DNA of 64,000 nt from an uncultured Clostridia bacterium (GTDB lineage Bacteria > Bacillota > Clostridia > TANB77 > CAG-508), in contig CAQDYY010000008.1 of the NCBI GenBank assembly GCA_948777935.1, positions 31,330 to 95,329 on the forward strand, given 5' to 3'. Below, in pieces: positions 24,093 to 33,716 of this stretch. Below the pieces are notes generated by a model, which ran no database searches, was not told where the DNA came from, and was given only the letters and a program-made list of their open reading frames with translations. A program made the translations under genes and the position numbers. How positions within the stretch are numbered: position 1 is the first letter of the stretch; each line of letters begins with the position of its first letter.

Positions 24093-25820
24093 ATGGATGA
24101 AACAAGTAGTGCATTATTAAATTTAATAAATGATATTCAAGTAACAAATGAAAATGAAGAAATTTTAGATGATATAAGAGAAGCTATTAATAATGGAGAT
24201 ATGGGATTGGCACTAGAAAAAATGGATGGACTATCAAGTGATGTAAAAGAACAACTAAATTCTGTTTTTGCTACAAAGCAAGAAGAAAATGCTGAGAAAA
24301 AGAAAACATATCCAGAAGAATTAAGTGATGAAGAATTAGAAGAAATATATATTGGGTTATTATTAGATAACCCAGAAGCAATAGTTAAATATTATTTTGT
24401 TTTTGATGAGTGCTATTTTGAAAATCCAGAATTATTAAACTTGTATAAGAGAATATTATTTACAGATGGTGAAAGCTATGCACCAGAAATAGCTAAAAAA
24501 GGGTTTAACTTTCCAAGAGATACAGAAGATACAGACGCTTTTGCAGAAGAAGTAAGGGAAAAAGCATTAGAATTTGATTATGGAATAGAACAAGCATATG
24601 TAGAATTAAAGAAACTGTTTACATTAAGAAAACATTATATAGAAGTTCCAATTAAACATATTCAAGATAAAATTGTAGAAATTGCAAATTATAAATTATA
24701 TGATGATATGTCTGTAGAAGAAGTAGAAAGTGCAGTAGAACAAGTAAATGCTACAAACAAGTTTAAACGTGCTATTTTAAATATGGATTTAACAAAGTTT
24801 TTAGAAGAGGGAAATAATAACCTAACAAATGGGTTAGATTATCCATTTCCTATTTTATCTAGTGTGTTTAAGGGGATTAGAAAAGGAGAAACAACAGCTT
24901 TTGCTATGCCATCAAATGCAGGGAAAAGTAGGTTTACCATTAACATAGCAGCATATACAGCATTTGTACATAAGAAAAAAGTACTAGTTATATCAAATGA
25001 GATGTCAGAAGAAAAAATGAGGCTTTGTCTAATAACCACAATTCTAAACAATCCAGAAATTCAAAAAATTCATGGATATAAACTTCATAAAACAGAAGGA
25101 GAGCTATTAGAATTTAAGTTTATACCAGATGATCCTAAAAAAGTAAAAGTAGATGGAAATGGCTTTATTTTACAAGAAGAAAAAGAAACTAAAAAAGATT
25201 TTGTAAAAAGGCTATTAAAAGTATCAAAAGAATTTAAAGATACAATTGCAGTTACAGACTGGGTAAACAAGCAAATTAACAATTCTATTTATTTTATCAA
25301 TATAACAGACCACACAAATGATGAATTACGAAAAGTTATAATGAATTATTACTATAAAGAAAAAATAGAATATGTATTTTATGATACTTTAAAAACAGAT
25401 GTAGACAACATTGGAAATGGAGAGGAACTAAAGAAAACAGCCACAATCCTTTCTAATTTAGCCCAAAACTTTAACATGTTTATTTTTGCAACATTACAAC
25501 TAGCGGAAAGTTCTACTTTACCTGTAAATTTAACAGTAAATGACTTAGCAGTTAGTAGAACAGTAAAGGAAGTATTAGATACATTATGCTTAATAAAACA
25601 AATTAACAGAGAAAACCTAAAAGAATATGAGTATTCTTTAGAAGAAGTAGACACGAAGTTTTTTAATTTAGAAAATGTAAAAGACCCAGATGTACGCTAT
25701 TATGCATGTGTTGTAGACAAAAATAGAGCAGGAGCAAAACCACATTTAGTATTTAAGCTAAACCTAGCATATAATAGTTGGGAAGAATTAGGGTATATTA
25801 GACTAAAACAGGGTAAATAA
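24093..25820 (+). CDS. DnaB-like helicase-domain ATPase
   Basis: A 575-residue protein. The N-terminal 190 residues are acidic and helical, without a recognised domain. The C-terminal half is a RecA-fold ATPase of the DnaB C-terminal type: TTAFAMPSNAGKSRFTINIA is Walker A, VLVISNEMSEEKMR follows, and EYVFYDTLKTD is Walker B. FIFATLQLAESS and LAVSRTVKEVLDT resemble the DnaB H4 region. An arginine-finger-like DKNRAG lies near the end. It lacks the usual DnaB N-terminal domain, so it is probably not the replicative helicase. Role unknown. Confidence 0.75.
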   Translation: MDETSSALLNLINDIQVTNENEEILDDIREAINNGDMGLALEKMDGLSSDVKEQLNSVFATKQEENAEKKKTYPEELSDEELEEIYIGLLLDNPEAIVKYYFVFDECYFENPELLNLYKRILFTDGESYAPEIAKKGFNFPRDTEDTDAFAEEVREKALEFDYGIEQAYVELKKLFTLRKHYIEVPIKHIQDKIVEIANYKLYDDMSVEEVESAVEQVNATNKFKRAILNMDLTKFLEEGNNNLTNGLDYPFPILSSVFKGIRKGETTAFAMPSNAGKSRFTINIAAYTAFVHKKKVLVISNEMSEEKMRLCLITTILNNPEIQKIHGYKLHKTEGELLEFKFIPDDPKKVKVDGNGFILQEEKETKKDFVKRLLKVSKEFKDTIAVTDWVNKQINNSIYFINITDHTNDELRKVIMNYYYKEKIEYVFYDTLKTDVDNIGNGEELKKTATILSNLAQNFNMFIFATLQLAESSTLPVNLTVNDLAVSRTVKEVLDTLCLIKQINRENLKEYEYSLEEVDTKFFNLENVKDPDVRYYACVVDKNRAGAKPHLVFKLNLAYNSWEELGYIRLKQGK

Positions 25821-25882
25821 GAAAGTAACGAAAAATGAACTTCTTTCATAATATATACAAAAATGAAAGGAGTTTATTTTTT

Positions 25883-26608
25883 ATGGATTATGAAGTAATG
25901 ATGAATGGTAATGTTAGAATTGGTATGTATGCACCAGATTTTGAAGCACAAACAACAATGGGAGATATATGTTTAAATGATTACAAGGGACGTTGGTTAG
26001 TCCTATTTTCTCATCCAGGGGACTTTACCCCAGTATGCACAACAGAAATAATAGCATTTAGTAAGGCAAATACATATTTTAAAGAAAGAAATGCAGAACT
26101 TTTAGGTTTAAGTGTTGATAGTAATGCATCACACTTAGCATGGTTGTATGATATTTATTGTAGAACAGGAATAAAAGTACCATTTCCAATAATTGCAGAT
26201 AGAAATGGAACAATTGCTAGAAAATATGGTATGATATCGAATGACGTTAGTAATACTGAAACAGTTCGTAATGTATTTATTATTGATGATAAAGGAATAG
26301 TTCGTGCTATATTAGTATATCCAATGAATGTAGGAAGATGTATTCCAGAAATACTTAGATTATTACAAGCATTACAAATAGCAGATTGTAATAAAGGTGC
26401 TACACCTGCAAATTGGTGTCCATATGAACCAATGATTGTACCAATGCCACAAACGTTTCAAGGATTAGAAGAAAGAATGAACGAGATTAACAAAAATCGA
26501 AATGGATTTAATTGGTACTTAAGTTTTAAGCAACCTGAAGAATGCTGTAATAGGAGTATAGAAGAGACAAAAGCAAAGGAGATTGAAGCAAAACAAGAAA
26601 TTAAATAA
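25883..26608 (+). CDS. Peroxiredoxin (Prx6/AhpC-TSA type)
   Basis: A 241-residue thiol peroxidase. ATG 25883 is preferred because AAAGGAG stands about 12 bp upstream; an earlier ATG at 25835 has no RBS. The peroxidatic cysteine lies in FSHPGDFTPVCTTE and the partner Arg near NTETVRNVFIIDDKG. Length and C-terminal extension (GLEERMNEINKNRNGFNWYL) match the long Prx6-like class of anaerobes. It reduces hydrogen peroxide and organic peroxides in the cytoplasm. Single-gene unit followed by a small DUF1540-type gene. Confidence 0.92.
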   Translation: MDYEVMMNGNVRIGMYAPDFEAQTTMGDICLNDYKGRWLVLFSHPGDFTPVCTTEIIAFSKANTYFKERNAELLGLSVDSNASHLAWLYDIYCRTGIKVPFPIIADRNGTIARKYGMISNDVSNTETVRNVFIIDDKGIVRAILVYPMNVGRCIPEILRLLQALQIADCNKGATPANWCPYEPMIVPMPQTFQGLEERMNEINKNRNGFNWYLSFKQPEECCNRSIEETKAKEIEAKQEIK

Positions 26609-26677
26609 TAAAATTAAAAAAGCAAATAGAAATTGAAAAAATGACCATACTAACTAAATAAAAGGAGGTCATTTTTT

Positions 26678-26845
26678 ATGGATAAAAATCAAACAATTAA
26701 TTGTACAGTAACAAGCTGTAAATATAACAAAAATGGAGAAAATTTATGTTCATTAGAACAAATTATTGTTACACCAATACAAAATTGTAACACAAAACAA
26801 CCAGATGAATCAATGTGCTCAAGCTATAGCTATGATGAGAATTAA
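26678..26845 (+). CDS. DUF1540-type cysteine-rich small protein
   Basis: A 55-residue protein starting MDKNQTINCTVTSCKYN behind AAAGGAGGTC. It has four cysteines spaced as in DUF1540 proteins (NCTVTSCKYN, LCSLEQIIV, NCN, MCSSY). Such proteins are common in spore-formers and may bind metal. Too short for the usual length cut-offs, but the RBS and Cys pattern support it. Confidence 0.75.
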   Translation: MDKNQTINCTVTSCKYNKNGENLCSLEQIIVTPIQNCNTKQPDESMCSSYSYDEN

Positions 26846-26878
26846 GAAAAATAGCAAAATTCAAAAATATGTAAGATT

Positions 26879-26928
26879 TCTATTGACAATGAAAGCCGAA
26901 ATGTGCTAATATATACATTGTCAATAGA
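26879..26928 (+). promoter_or_regulatory. tRNA-Leu promoter embedded in a 13-bp inverted repeat
   Basis: -35 TTGACA (26883-26888), 18-base spacer, -10 TAATAT (26907-26912). TCTATTGACAATG at 26879-26891 is repeated inverted at 26916-26928, so the -35 element lies in one arm and the start site near the other. Confidence 0.65.
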
Positions 26929-26931
26929 AAT

Positions 26932-27015
26932 GCGGATGTGGCGGAACTGGCAGACGCGCTGGTCTTAGGAACCAGTGTCACCGACGTGGAGGTTCGAGTC
27001 CTCTCATCCGCACCA
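26932..27015 (+). tRNA. tRNA-Leu (anticodon UAG)
   Basis: Complete class II tRNA with a long variable arm. The acceptor GCGGATG pairs with CATCCGC, then CACCA encodes the 3' CCA end (27013-27015). The anticodon stem CTGGT/ACCAG encloses loop CTTAGGA, anticodon TAG, reading CUN Leu codons. The T-loop GGTTCGAGTCC is canonical. A terminator follows directly. It is the only tRNA in the window, so the CGG decoding question cannot be settled here. Confidence 0.95.
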
Positions 27016-27021
27016 GTCTGG

Positions 27022-27063
27022 GTGTTCTTATAGGATTTAACGTCTTATAAGAACACTTTTTAT
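27022..27063 (+). terminator. Terminator of tRNA-Leu
   Basis: GTGTTCTTATA pairs with TTATAAGAACAC, followed by TTTTTATT. Confidence 0.8.
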
Positions 27064-27071
27064 TATAAATG

Positions 27072-27118
27072 TTACCCCGTATTACATTACGGGGTGGCGT
27101 GGCTGTCGCTTCGCCACA
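27072..27118. repeat. Tandem GC-rich hairpins
   Basis: TACCCCGTA...TACGGGG and GTGGCG...CGCCAC form two adjacent stems in otherwise AT-rich spacer DNA. Possible intergenic repeat. Confidence 0.45.
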
Positions 27119-27226
27119 TACTTATTTACATAGTTTATTAGATATCCAAATCATAATGGACACGAGAAAATTTTAAGCATATTAAAGAGAAGATCAAATA
27201 AATTTTCTACAATTACCAAAAATGTA

Positions 27227-27255
27227 TTGATATTTTTCTAAAGGTGTAATATAAT
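27227..27255 (+). promoter_or_regulatory. mreB promoter
   Basis: -35 TTGATA (27227-27232), 17-base spacer, -10 TATAAT (27250-27255), about 63 bp upstream of the ATG. Confidence 0.65.
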
Positions 27256-27317
27256 TGTAATGATTTTGTAACAAAAAAGATACAATAAATAAAACACTTT
27301 AGAAGGGATAGATATCA

Positions 27318-28322
27318 ATGTTTGGGTTTGGACAAGATATAGGAATAGATTTAGGTACAGCAACAGTAATTGCATATGTAAAAGGAAAAGGAATTGTATT
27401 AAGAGAGCCTTCAGTAGTAGCAATAGACAATAAAACAAAGGATGTATTAGCAGTAGGGCAAGAAGCAAGAAGAATGCTTGGAAGAACACCAGGAAATATT
27501 GTTGCAACAAGACCATTAAAAGATGGTGTTATTTCAGACTATACAGTAACTGAAAAAATGCTAAAACATTTTATAAATAAAGTATGTGGAAAATTTATTT
27601 TTGCTCCAAGAATTATGATTTGTATACCATCACAAGTAACAGAAGTAGAAAGAAAAGCTGTTATTGATGCAGCATCACAAGCAGGAGCAAGAAAAGTATA
27701 TTTAATAGAAGAACCAATTGCAGCAGCAATAGGTGCAGGGATAGATATTTCAAAACCATGTGGAAATATGATTGTAGATATTGGTGGAGGAACTACAGAC
27801 GTTGCTGTTATTTCATTAGGAGGAAGTGTTGTAAGTACTTCATTAAAAGTTGCAGGAGATAAGTTTGATGAAGCTATTGTAAAATATATTAAAAGAAAAC
27901 ACAATGTAATAATTGGAGAAAGAACAGCAGAAGATTTAAAAGTAAATATAGGTTGTGTATACCCTAAAATTCAAGATATAGAAATGGATATTAGAGGAAG
28001 AGATTTAACAACAGGACTTCCAAAAACAATTACTATATATTCAAGTGAAATGATGGAAGCACTTACAGAACCTGCAATGATGATTGTAGATGCAGTACAT
28101 TCTGTATTAGAAAGAACACCACCAGAGCTTGCATCAGATATTAGTGATAAAGGAATTTACATGACAGGTGGAGGATGCTTAGTAGATGGCTTAGATAAAC
28201 TATTACAAGAAAAGACTGGTATTGGTGTAATGATTGCGCAAGATGCAGTATCTTGTGTAGCATTAGGAACAGGAAAAGCATTAGATAATTTAGATTCACT
28301 AGATGGAAAAACAAAATTATAA
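27318..28322 (+). CDS. mreB: Rod shape-determining protein MreB/Mbl
   Basis: A 334-residue actin-like ATPase. Phosphate 1 motif GIDLGTATVIAYVKGKG, the conserved VREPS-like VLREPSVVAID, GNIVATRPLKDGVISDY, phosphate 2 IVDIGGGTTDVAVISLGG and the adenosine motif YMTGGGCLVDGLD are all present. It polymerises under the membrane and directs lateral wall synthesis. Length is typical. It is monocistronic here, between its own promoter and terminator, without mreC/mreD neighbours, so it may be an Mbl-type paralogue rather than the core mreBCD copy. Confidence 0.94.
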   Translation: MFGFGQDIGIDLGTATVIAYVKGKGIVLREPSVVAIDNKTKDVLAVGQEARRMLGRTPGNIVATRPLKDGVISDYTVTEKMLKHFINKVCGKFIFAPRIMICIPSQVTEVERKAVIDAASQAGARKVYLIEEPIAAAIGAGIDISKPCGNMIVDIGGGTTDVAVISLGGSVVSTSLKVAGDKFDEAIVKYIKRKHNVIIGERTAEDLKVNIGCVYPKIQDIEMDIRGRDLTTGLPKTITIYSSEMMEALTEPAMMIVDAVHSVLERTPPELASDISDKGIYMTGGGCLVDGLDKLLQEKTGIGVMIAQDAVSCVALGTGKALDNLDSLDGKTKL

Positions 28323-28330
28323 TATAATGT

Positions 28331-28360
28331 AAAAGGCGGAAAGGAATTTCCGCCTTTTAG
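28331..28360 (+). terminator. mreB terminator
   Basis: AAAAGGCGGA pairs with TCCGCCTTTT around a short loop, ending in T residues. Confidence 0.8.
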
Positions 28361-28373
28361 TGGGGAGAAGGGT

Positions 28374-29670
28374 ATGAAAACAGTAGCATTTTATACATTA
28401 CGGTTGTAAGGTAAACCAATATGAGACAAATGCAATGAAACAGAAATTTATAGAAGCAAACTATGAAATTGTAGATTTTGAAGATAAAGCAGATATTTAT
28501 GTGGTAAATACTTGCACAGTAACAAACATGTCAGATAGAAAATCTAGGCAAATTATTAGAAGAGCAAAAGAAAAAAATCCAAAATCTATTTTAGTAGTTA
28601 CAGGGTGCTATGCACAAGTGGCAAAAGAAGAGTTATCCAAAATAGAAGATATTGATATTGTAATTGGAAATCAAGAAAAAAAGGATATTATTTCATACAT
28701 AAAAGATTACGAAAAAGAAAAACAAGAACATATTTCAGATATATTATATGAAAAGGAATTTGCAGAATTTGGAACAACTGTATATACAGACAAAACAAGA
28801 GCAGTTATAAAAGTACAAGATGGATGTGATAGGTTTTGTTCATATTGTATTATACCATATGCAAGAGGAAGAATAAGAAGTAGAAAGCCAGAAGAGGTAG
28901 TTTTAGAAATAGAAGAAATAGCAAAAAAGGGAATTAAGGAAGTAGTAATTACTGGAATACACCTAGCATCCTATGGAAGGGAATGTACTCATAAATTATC
29001 ATTACTAGATTTACTAAAACAAATTAACGAAATACATGGAATAGAGCGTATTCGTTTAGGGTCATTAGAGCCAACTTTAATGAAAGAAGAATTTATAGAA
29101 GAATTAGTAAAACTATCTAAAATCTGCAATCATTTTCATTTATCATTACAAAGTGGATGTAATGAAACATTAGCTAGAATGAATAGAAAATATACCGTAG
29201 AAGAATTTGAAAAAGGAATACAACTAATTAGAAAAAAATATCTAGACGTATCTTTAACAACAGATATTATAGTAGGATTTCCAGGTGAAACAGAAGAAGA
29301 ATTTGAAAAAACATATGAATTTTTGCAAAAAGTAGGATTTTATAAAATGCATGTATTTCCTTATTCTGCTAGAAAAGGAACAAAAGCAGCACAAATGCCA
29401 AACCAAATATCAGGAGATATAAAAGAGAAAAGAAGTAAAAGGTTAATAGAACTTTCAAATAAGAATGGAGAAGAACAAAATAGGACATATATTGGTAAAG
29501 AATTAGAAGTATTATTTGAAGAAAGAGACGGGAAATACATAAAAGGTCATACAACAAACTATATTATGGTATATGTAGAAACAGATGATAATTTACTTCA
29601 AAATACTATAAAAAAAGTAAAAATAACAGATGTTATGGGAGAACATTTAATAGGACAATTAGCAAAGTAA
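28374..29670 (+). CDS. mtaB: tRNA methylthiotransferase MtaB, with in-frame CGG +1 shift site
   Basis: Radical-SAM methylthiotransferase that converts t6A37 to ms2t6A37 in tRNA. ATG 28374 follows GGGGAG. Nine codons in, the frame meets CGG (28401-28403). Skipping C28401 gives TLGCKVNQYETNAM, the invariant N-terminal motif whose Cys binds the auxiliary FeS cluster. Downstream: VNTCTVTNMSDRKSRQ, VVTGCYAQ, the radical-SAM triad in CDRFCSYCIIPYARGR, and the C-terminal TRAM region. With the shift the protein has about 431 residues. Without it only a 10-12-residue peptide is made; an internal start at 28435 would lose the first cluster cysteine. Confidence 0.93.
28401..28404 (+). other. In-frame CGGT +1 shift site 5 (mtaB)
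   Basis: C28401 is exactly nine codons from the ATG. Dropping it reads GGT (Gly) in TLGCKVNQYE. The preceding codon is TTA. Failure would abolish the protein almost from its start. Confidence 0.72.
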
Positions 29671-29712
29671 TATAAACGTAACAATTCCGTAATAAATATT
29701 TAACAATAAAAA

Positions 29713-29719
29713 TGTCGAA
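29713..29719 (+). promoter_or_regulatory. Spo0A-box-like sequence
   Basis: TGTCGAA at 29713-29719 matches the 0A-box core, 74 bp before the 78-residue gene. Confidence 0.35.
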
Positions 29720-29792
29720 AACTATTGAATAAAAGTAAACAATGTAGTATAAATAGGTTAAAAGAAGTAAAAATACAAAGGAGGAATATAGC

Positions 29793-30029
29793 ATGAGTGA
29801 AAAAATAATGGGTGGAGTAGAAATAACAGAATCAGGATTACCAGCAAAAGTAGGAATGTGGCCTAAAGTTAAAGCATTTTTATTCCAAGAAATAAAAGTA
29901 GAATTAACACCAGCACAACAACAATTCCAAAATGACTTAAATGACTTTTTACATATAGAACTTACATGGCAAGATTTTCATGATTTCTTATTTCAAGAAA
30001 TTCATTTTGGAAAAAAGAAAAATAAATAA
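29793..30029 (+). CDS. Unknown 78-residue protein
   Basis: Not recognised. Starts MSEKIMGGVEITESGLP behind AAAGGAGGA. It is rich in Phe, Gln and acidic residues, with a duplicated FLFQEI segment (KAFLFQEIKVEL and HDFLFQEIHFG). There is no membrane segment and no cysteine. It stands alone between a possible 0A box upstream and a terminator downstream, so regulation by Spo0A is possible but unproven. Confidence 0.65.
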   Translation: MSEKIMGGVEITESGLPAKVGMWPKVKAFLFQEIKVELTPAQQQFQNDLNDFLHIELTWQDFHDFLFQEIHFGKKKNK

Positions 30030-30038
30030 TTTAAACAA

Positions 30039-30078
30039 AAAAGATGGTTTTAAGGTAAACTTAAAATCATCTTTTAAC
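30039..30078 (+). terminator. Terminator
   Basis: AAAAAGATGGTTTTAAG pairs imperfectly with CTTAAAATCATCTTTT, ending in T residues. Confidence 0.65.
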
Positions 30079-30168
30079 GTTTTCTTAAAACTTCTTAAGA
30101 AATTATGAAATTTAATCTAAAAACCAAAAATATATGTATAATATAAACGAAAGAAAGGGAGGAAACAT

Positions 30169-30851
30169 ATGGAAATATTAAAAGTAGAACATTTATCAAA
30201 AATTTATGGAAAAGGAGACACTAGTGTAAAGGCAATTGATGATATTTCATTTAGTGTAGAAGAGGGAGAATTTGTTGCAATTATTGGTCCATCTGGTTCA
30301 CGGAAAATCTACAATGTTACACATTTTAGGAGGGGTAGATAGACCAACATCAGGAAAACTGTATATAAAAGGAGAAGACATATATTCATTAAACAATGAT
30401 GAGCTAGCAATATTTAGAAGAAGAAATATTGGGCTTATTTATCAATTTTATAATTTAATCCCAATTTTAAATGTAGAAGAAAATATATCTTTACCAGTAT
30501 TATTAGATGGCAAAAAAGTAGATGAAAAACGACTACAAGAGATTATTAAAACTTTAGGATTAGAAGAAAGAATAAAACACTTACCAAACGAATTATCTGG
30601 TGGGCAACAACAACGTGTATCTATTGGAAGAAGTTTGATTAATGACCCTGCAATCATTTTAGCAGATGAACCAACTCGGAAATTTAGATAGCAAAAATTC
30701 TAGTGAAATATTAGAATTATTAAAATACTCTAATAAAAAGTATAATCAAACATTAATTATGATTACACACGACCTAAATATAGCTCGTGAGGCAGATAGA
30801 ATGATTAAAATTCAAGATGGAAAAATATATAGTGATGAAAAAATTAATTAG
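30169..30851 (+). CDS. ABC transporter ATPase, with two in-frame CGG +1 shift sites
   Basis: MacB/LolD-type ATPase of about 227 residues that would power the FtsX-type permease 14 bp downstream. ATG 30169 follows GGGAGG. Walker A reads IIGPSGSGKSTMLHILGG only if C30301 is skipped. The Q-loop is GLIYQFYNLIP and the signature is ELSGGQQQRVSIGRSL. Walker B and D-loop read IILADEPTGNLDSKNS only if C30677 is skipped too. The H-loop is MITHDLN. Both extra C bases lie in the most conserved glycines of the protein. Read without shifts, the gene gives three fragments, none a working ATPase. Confidence 0.92.
30301..30304 (+). other. In-frame CGGA +1 shift site 6 (ABC ATPase, Walker A)
   Basis: C30301 lies 44 codons after the ATG. 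Skipping it restores the P-loop GPSGSGKST. The preceding codon is TCA. Confidence 0.75.
30677..30680 (+). other. In-frame CGGA +1 shift site 7 (ABC ATPase, D-loop)
   Basis: C30677 lies 125 codons after the first shift, in phase. Skipping it restores DEPTGNLDS. The preceding codon is ACT. Confidence 0.75.
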
Positions 30852-30865
30852 AAAAGGAGACTAAG

Positions 30866-33473
30866 ATGAATATATTAAAAAGGTTAACTACCAATTACTT
30901 GAAGAAAAACAAAAAAAGAACTCTTGTAACAATCATTGGTATTATTCTATCTGGAGCTATGATTACAGCAGTTGCAACACTTGCTGTTTCTTTCCAAGGC
31001 TTTTTGTTAGATGTAGAAATTAGCCAAGATGGCGCATGGGAAGCAATATTTAAAGATGTAGATACAAATGATATAGAAAAAATAGAAAATGACAATAGGT
31101 TTTCTAAAACGATGCTAATGACACCAGTTGGAATGGCAAAAAATACATATTCTGATGACCAATTTTTGTATATAAAAGCATATGACAAAAATGCATTAGA
31201 AAATATGAAAATTCGTTTAATAGAGGGAAGTTTACCACAAAATGAAAACGAAATTGTATTAAGTAGAAGTTTTTTTGATGGTAAAGAAAATGAGCCCAAA
31301 ATAGGAGATACTATTACATTAGATATAGGAAAAAGAATGAGTGAAGGACATGAATTAATTAGTGAGAAACCAGAAGAAAATGAAACGTTTATACATGAAA
31401 AAACACTAAACTATGTGGTTTGTGGAAAAATAGAAAAACCAGATTTTGAAAGTTCAAGAGATGCTTATACAAGTCGGAGTTACATTATTAGAAGGAAAAA
31501 ACAAAAGATCTTCTAAAAATGTAGATATTGGAGTAATTTCAAAAAAGGTAAAAAACTTGTATAAAGATACAAAGGAAATAGCAAATGATTTAGGGCTATA
31601 TAGCACATCAAAAATAGGAGATAAAGTATATAATTTAAAATATAATACATATGTATTAGCTTACAAAGGAGTAAATGGTACAAGTGGATTTAATGAAATG
31701 CTATATTCAGTTTGTGGAATATTAATAGCAGTTATTATGATAGGCTCTATTTTAGTAATATATAACAGTTTTGCAATTTCAGTATCTGAAAGAAAGAAAC
31801 AATTTGGTATGCTTTCATCTGTTGGAGCAACTAAAAAGCAAATTAGAAAATCAGTTATTTATGAAGGCGCAATTTTAGGAAGTATAGGAATTCCAATAGG
31901 AATTATATCTGGAATTTTAGGAATAGGAATTACATTAAATATTGTAAATAATTTATTAAAACCGATGTTTGTAGAAAATATGGCAGATATATCATTACAT
32001 TTAGTAGTATCTTGGCAAGCAATAGTAATTGCGGCAGTACTTATTTCTATTACTATATATCTATCTGTTGTAATACCTGCAAAACGTGCAAGTAAAGTAT
32101 CTCCAATAGAATCAATTAGAGGAAATAATGAAATAAAAATGAAGGCAAAAAAATTAAGAACTCCTAAAATATTTAGAAAAATATTTGGAATAGAAGGAGA
32201 AATGGCGTTAAAAAATCTAAAAAGAAGCAGAAAGAAATATCGTACAACAGTAATTTCACTTATGATTAGCATTGTGTTATTTATATCTGTAAGTGGATTT
32301 GTAGGTTATATGTATGGTGGATTTGATTCAATGTATAAGAGTGTAGATTACGATTATTTAATAAGAGTTTATGGAGCTAGTAATGAAGGTAAAGATGAGC
32401 AAATAAAAGAACTAAGAAATGAAATAGAAAATTCTAAAAATATTGATAAATTATCTATTATTGATAGCACATATGGAATAACTGATCTTCCAAAAGAGAA
32501 ACTAAATTCTAATATGAAAAATGCAATTGAAGAGAAAAAGGGTGTTAAAGAACTATTTTATGAAAAAGATAATGCTTATGAAATTACTGTAAGAGCCATT
32601 ACATTAAATGAAAAGCAAATGCAAGATTACCTAAAGAAAGTAGGAGTATCTAGCTTAAAAAGCGAGGAAGTAATTTTAATTAACTATGTAGATATGATTA
32701 CAAATGCACATATTGAAGGGGAACTTACTTCTTATAAAGCGAAAGATGATTTTACATTTAAATTAAATAACTATGAAGAAGAGGAAGAAAACAAACAAGA
32801 AGTTAAAAAAACATATAAATTAGCAAAAGTTACAGATAAAATGCCATTTGGTATAGAAAATATAGGTGGACCAGAATTAATTATTGTTATGAATGATGAA
32901 GAATTTAAACAATTACAAGAACAAAATTCTACAACAATGGTATTTACTGCAAAAAATGAAAAAGATATAGAAAATGAATTAAAACAAATTGAAAATCAAT
33001 ATACAGATTTAAGTATGTATGTTGAAAACATAAAAGAACAAGTACAGCAACAACGAAATTTAAAACTAATAATAAATATCTTCTTATATGGATTTATAGC
33101 ACTAATTTCAGCAATTGGAATTGCTAATATATTTAATACAATATCTACAAATATAATTTTAAGAAAACGTGAATTTGCAATGCTAAAATCTATAGGAATG
33201 ACAGAAAAAGGATTCAAAAAAATGCTAGATTTAGAGTGTTTCTTCTATGGAACAAAAGCATTGTTGTTTGGTTTACCAATTGGAATTTTAATTTGCTATT
33301 TTATAAACAGAGGATTTGGAAACTTAATAGAATTTGCATTTAATTTACCTTGGAGTAGTATAATTATTTCTATTGTAAGTGTGTATTTAGTAGTATTTAT
33401 AACTATGCTATATTCAAGTAGCAAAATAAAAAAAGAAAATATTATAGATGTTTTACGTGATGAAAATATTTAG
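30866..33473 (+). CDS. FtsX-like ABC transporter permease, with in-frame CGG +1 shift site
   Basis: About 868 residues, the usual size for the duplicated FtsX/MacB-type permeases of Bacillota antimicrobial-peptide exporters. It has an N-terminal transmembrane helix (TLVTIIGIILSGAMITAVATL), a large extracellular domain and three helices near residues 285-420, with the marker SERKKQFGMLSSVGATKKQ. A second half follows from about 450, with the mirrored marker RKREFAMLKSIGMTEKG. The frame meets CGG at 31475; skipping C31475 gives DAYTSGVTLLEG, continuing the extracellular domain. Pairs with the ATPase upstream. Confidence 0.9.
31475..31478 (+). other. In-frame CGGA +1 shift site 8 (FtsX permease)
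   Basis: C31475 lies 203 codons after the ATG. Skipping it joins two open frames at SRDAYTSGVTLLEG. The preceding codon is AGT, as at site 1. Confidence 0.68.
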
Positions 33474-33500
33474 AAAAATATTTATTGTTAATTTATGACT

Positions 33501-33643
33501 ACAAGTAATAGTATAAAAATAACCACGAACCGTCGCCATTCCCCAATGAAACTGTACAAAATGCTTGCGCATTTTGACGGTTTCTATTGGTCCCCACTTA
33601 TGGCTCCGAGATTCTTCGTGGTTATTTTTATACTATTACTTGT
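33501..33643. repeat. Foldback element A1 (29-bp perfect arms)
   Basis: Arms 33501-33529 and 33615-33643 are perfect reverse complements over 29 bases (ACAAGTAATAGTATAAAAAT at the outer end). The 85-base core holds CGTCGCCATTCCCCAATG, an AAAATGC/GCATTTT hairpin and GACGGTTTC...CTCCGAGA. The same core lies inverted at 34548-34700 and 47198-47337. Confidence 0.88.
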
Positions 33644-33689
33644 TATTGCAAACTAAATTAAGTAAAAAAGAATAAAAATTAAAAAAAGG

Positions 33690-33711
33690 CACACCTTATT
33701 TATGAGGTGTG
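33690..33711 (+). terminator. Hairpin covering the RBS of the next gene
   Basis: CACACCT pairs with AGGTGTG and is followed by TTTTT, a terminator shape. The 3' arm contains the GAGGTG that would serve as RBS for ATG 33717. Confidence 0.55.
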
Positions 33712-33716
33712 TTTTT

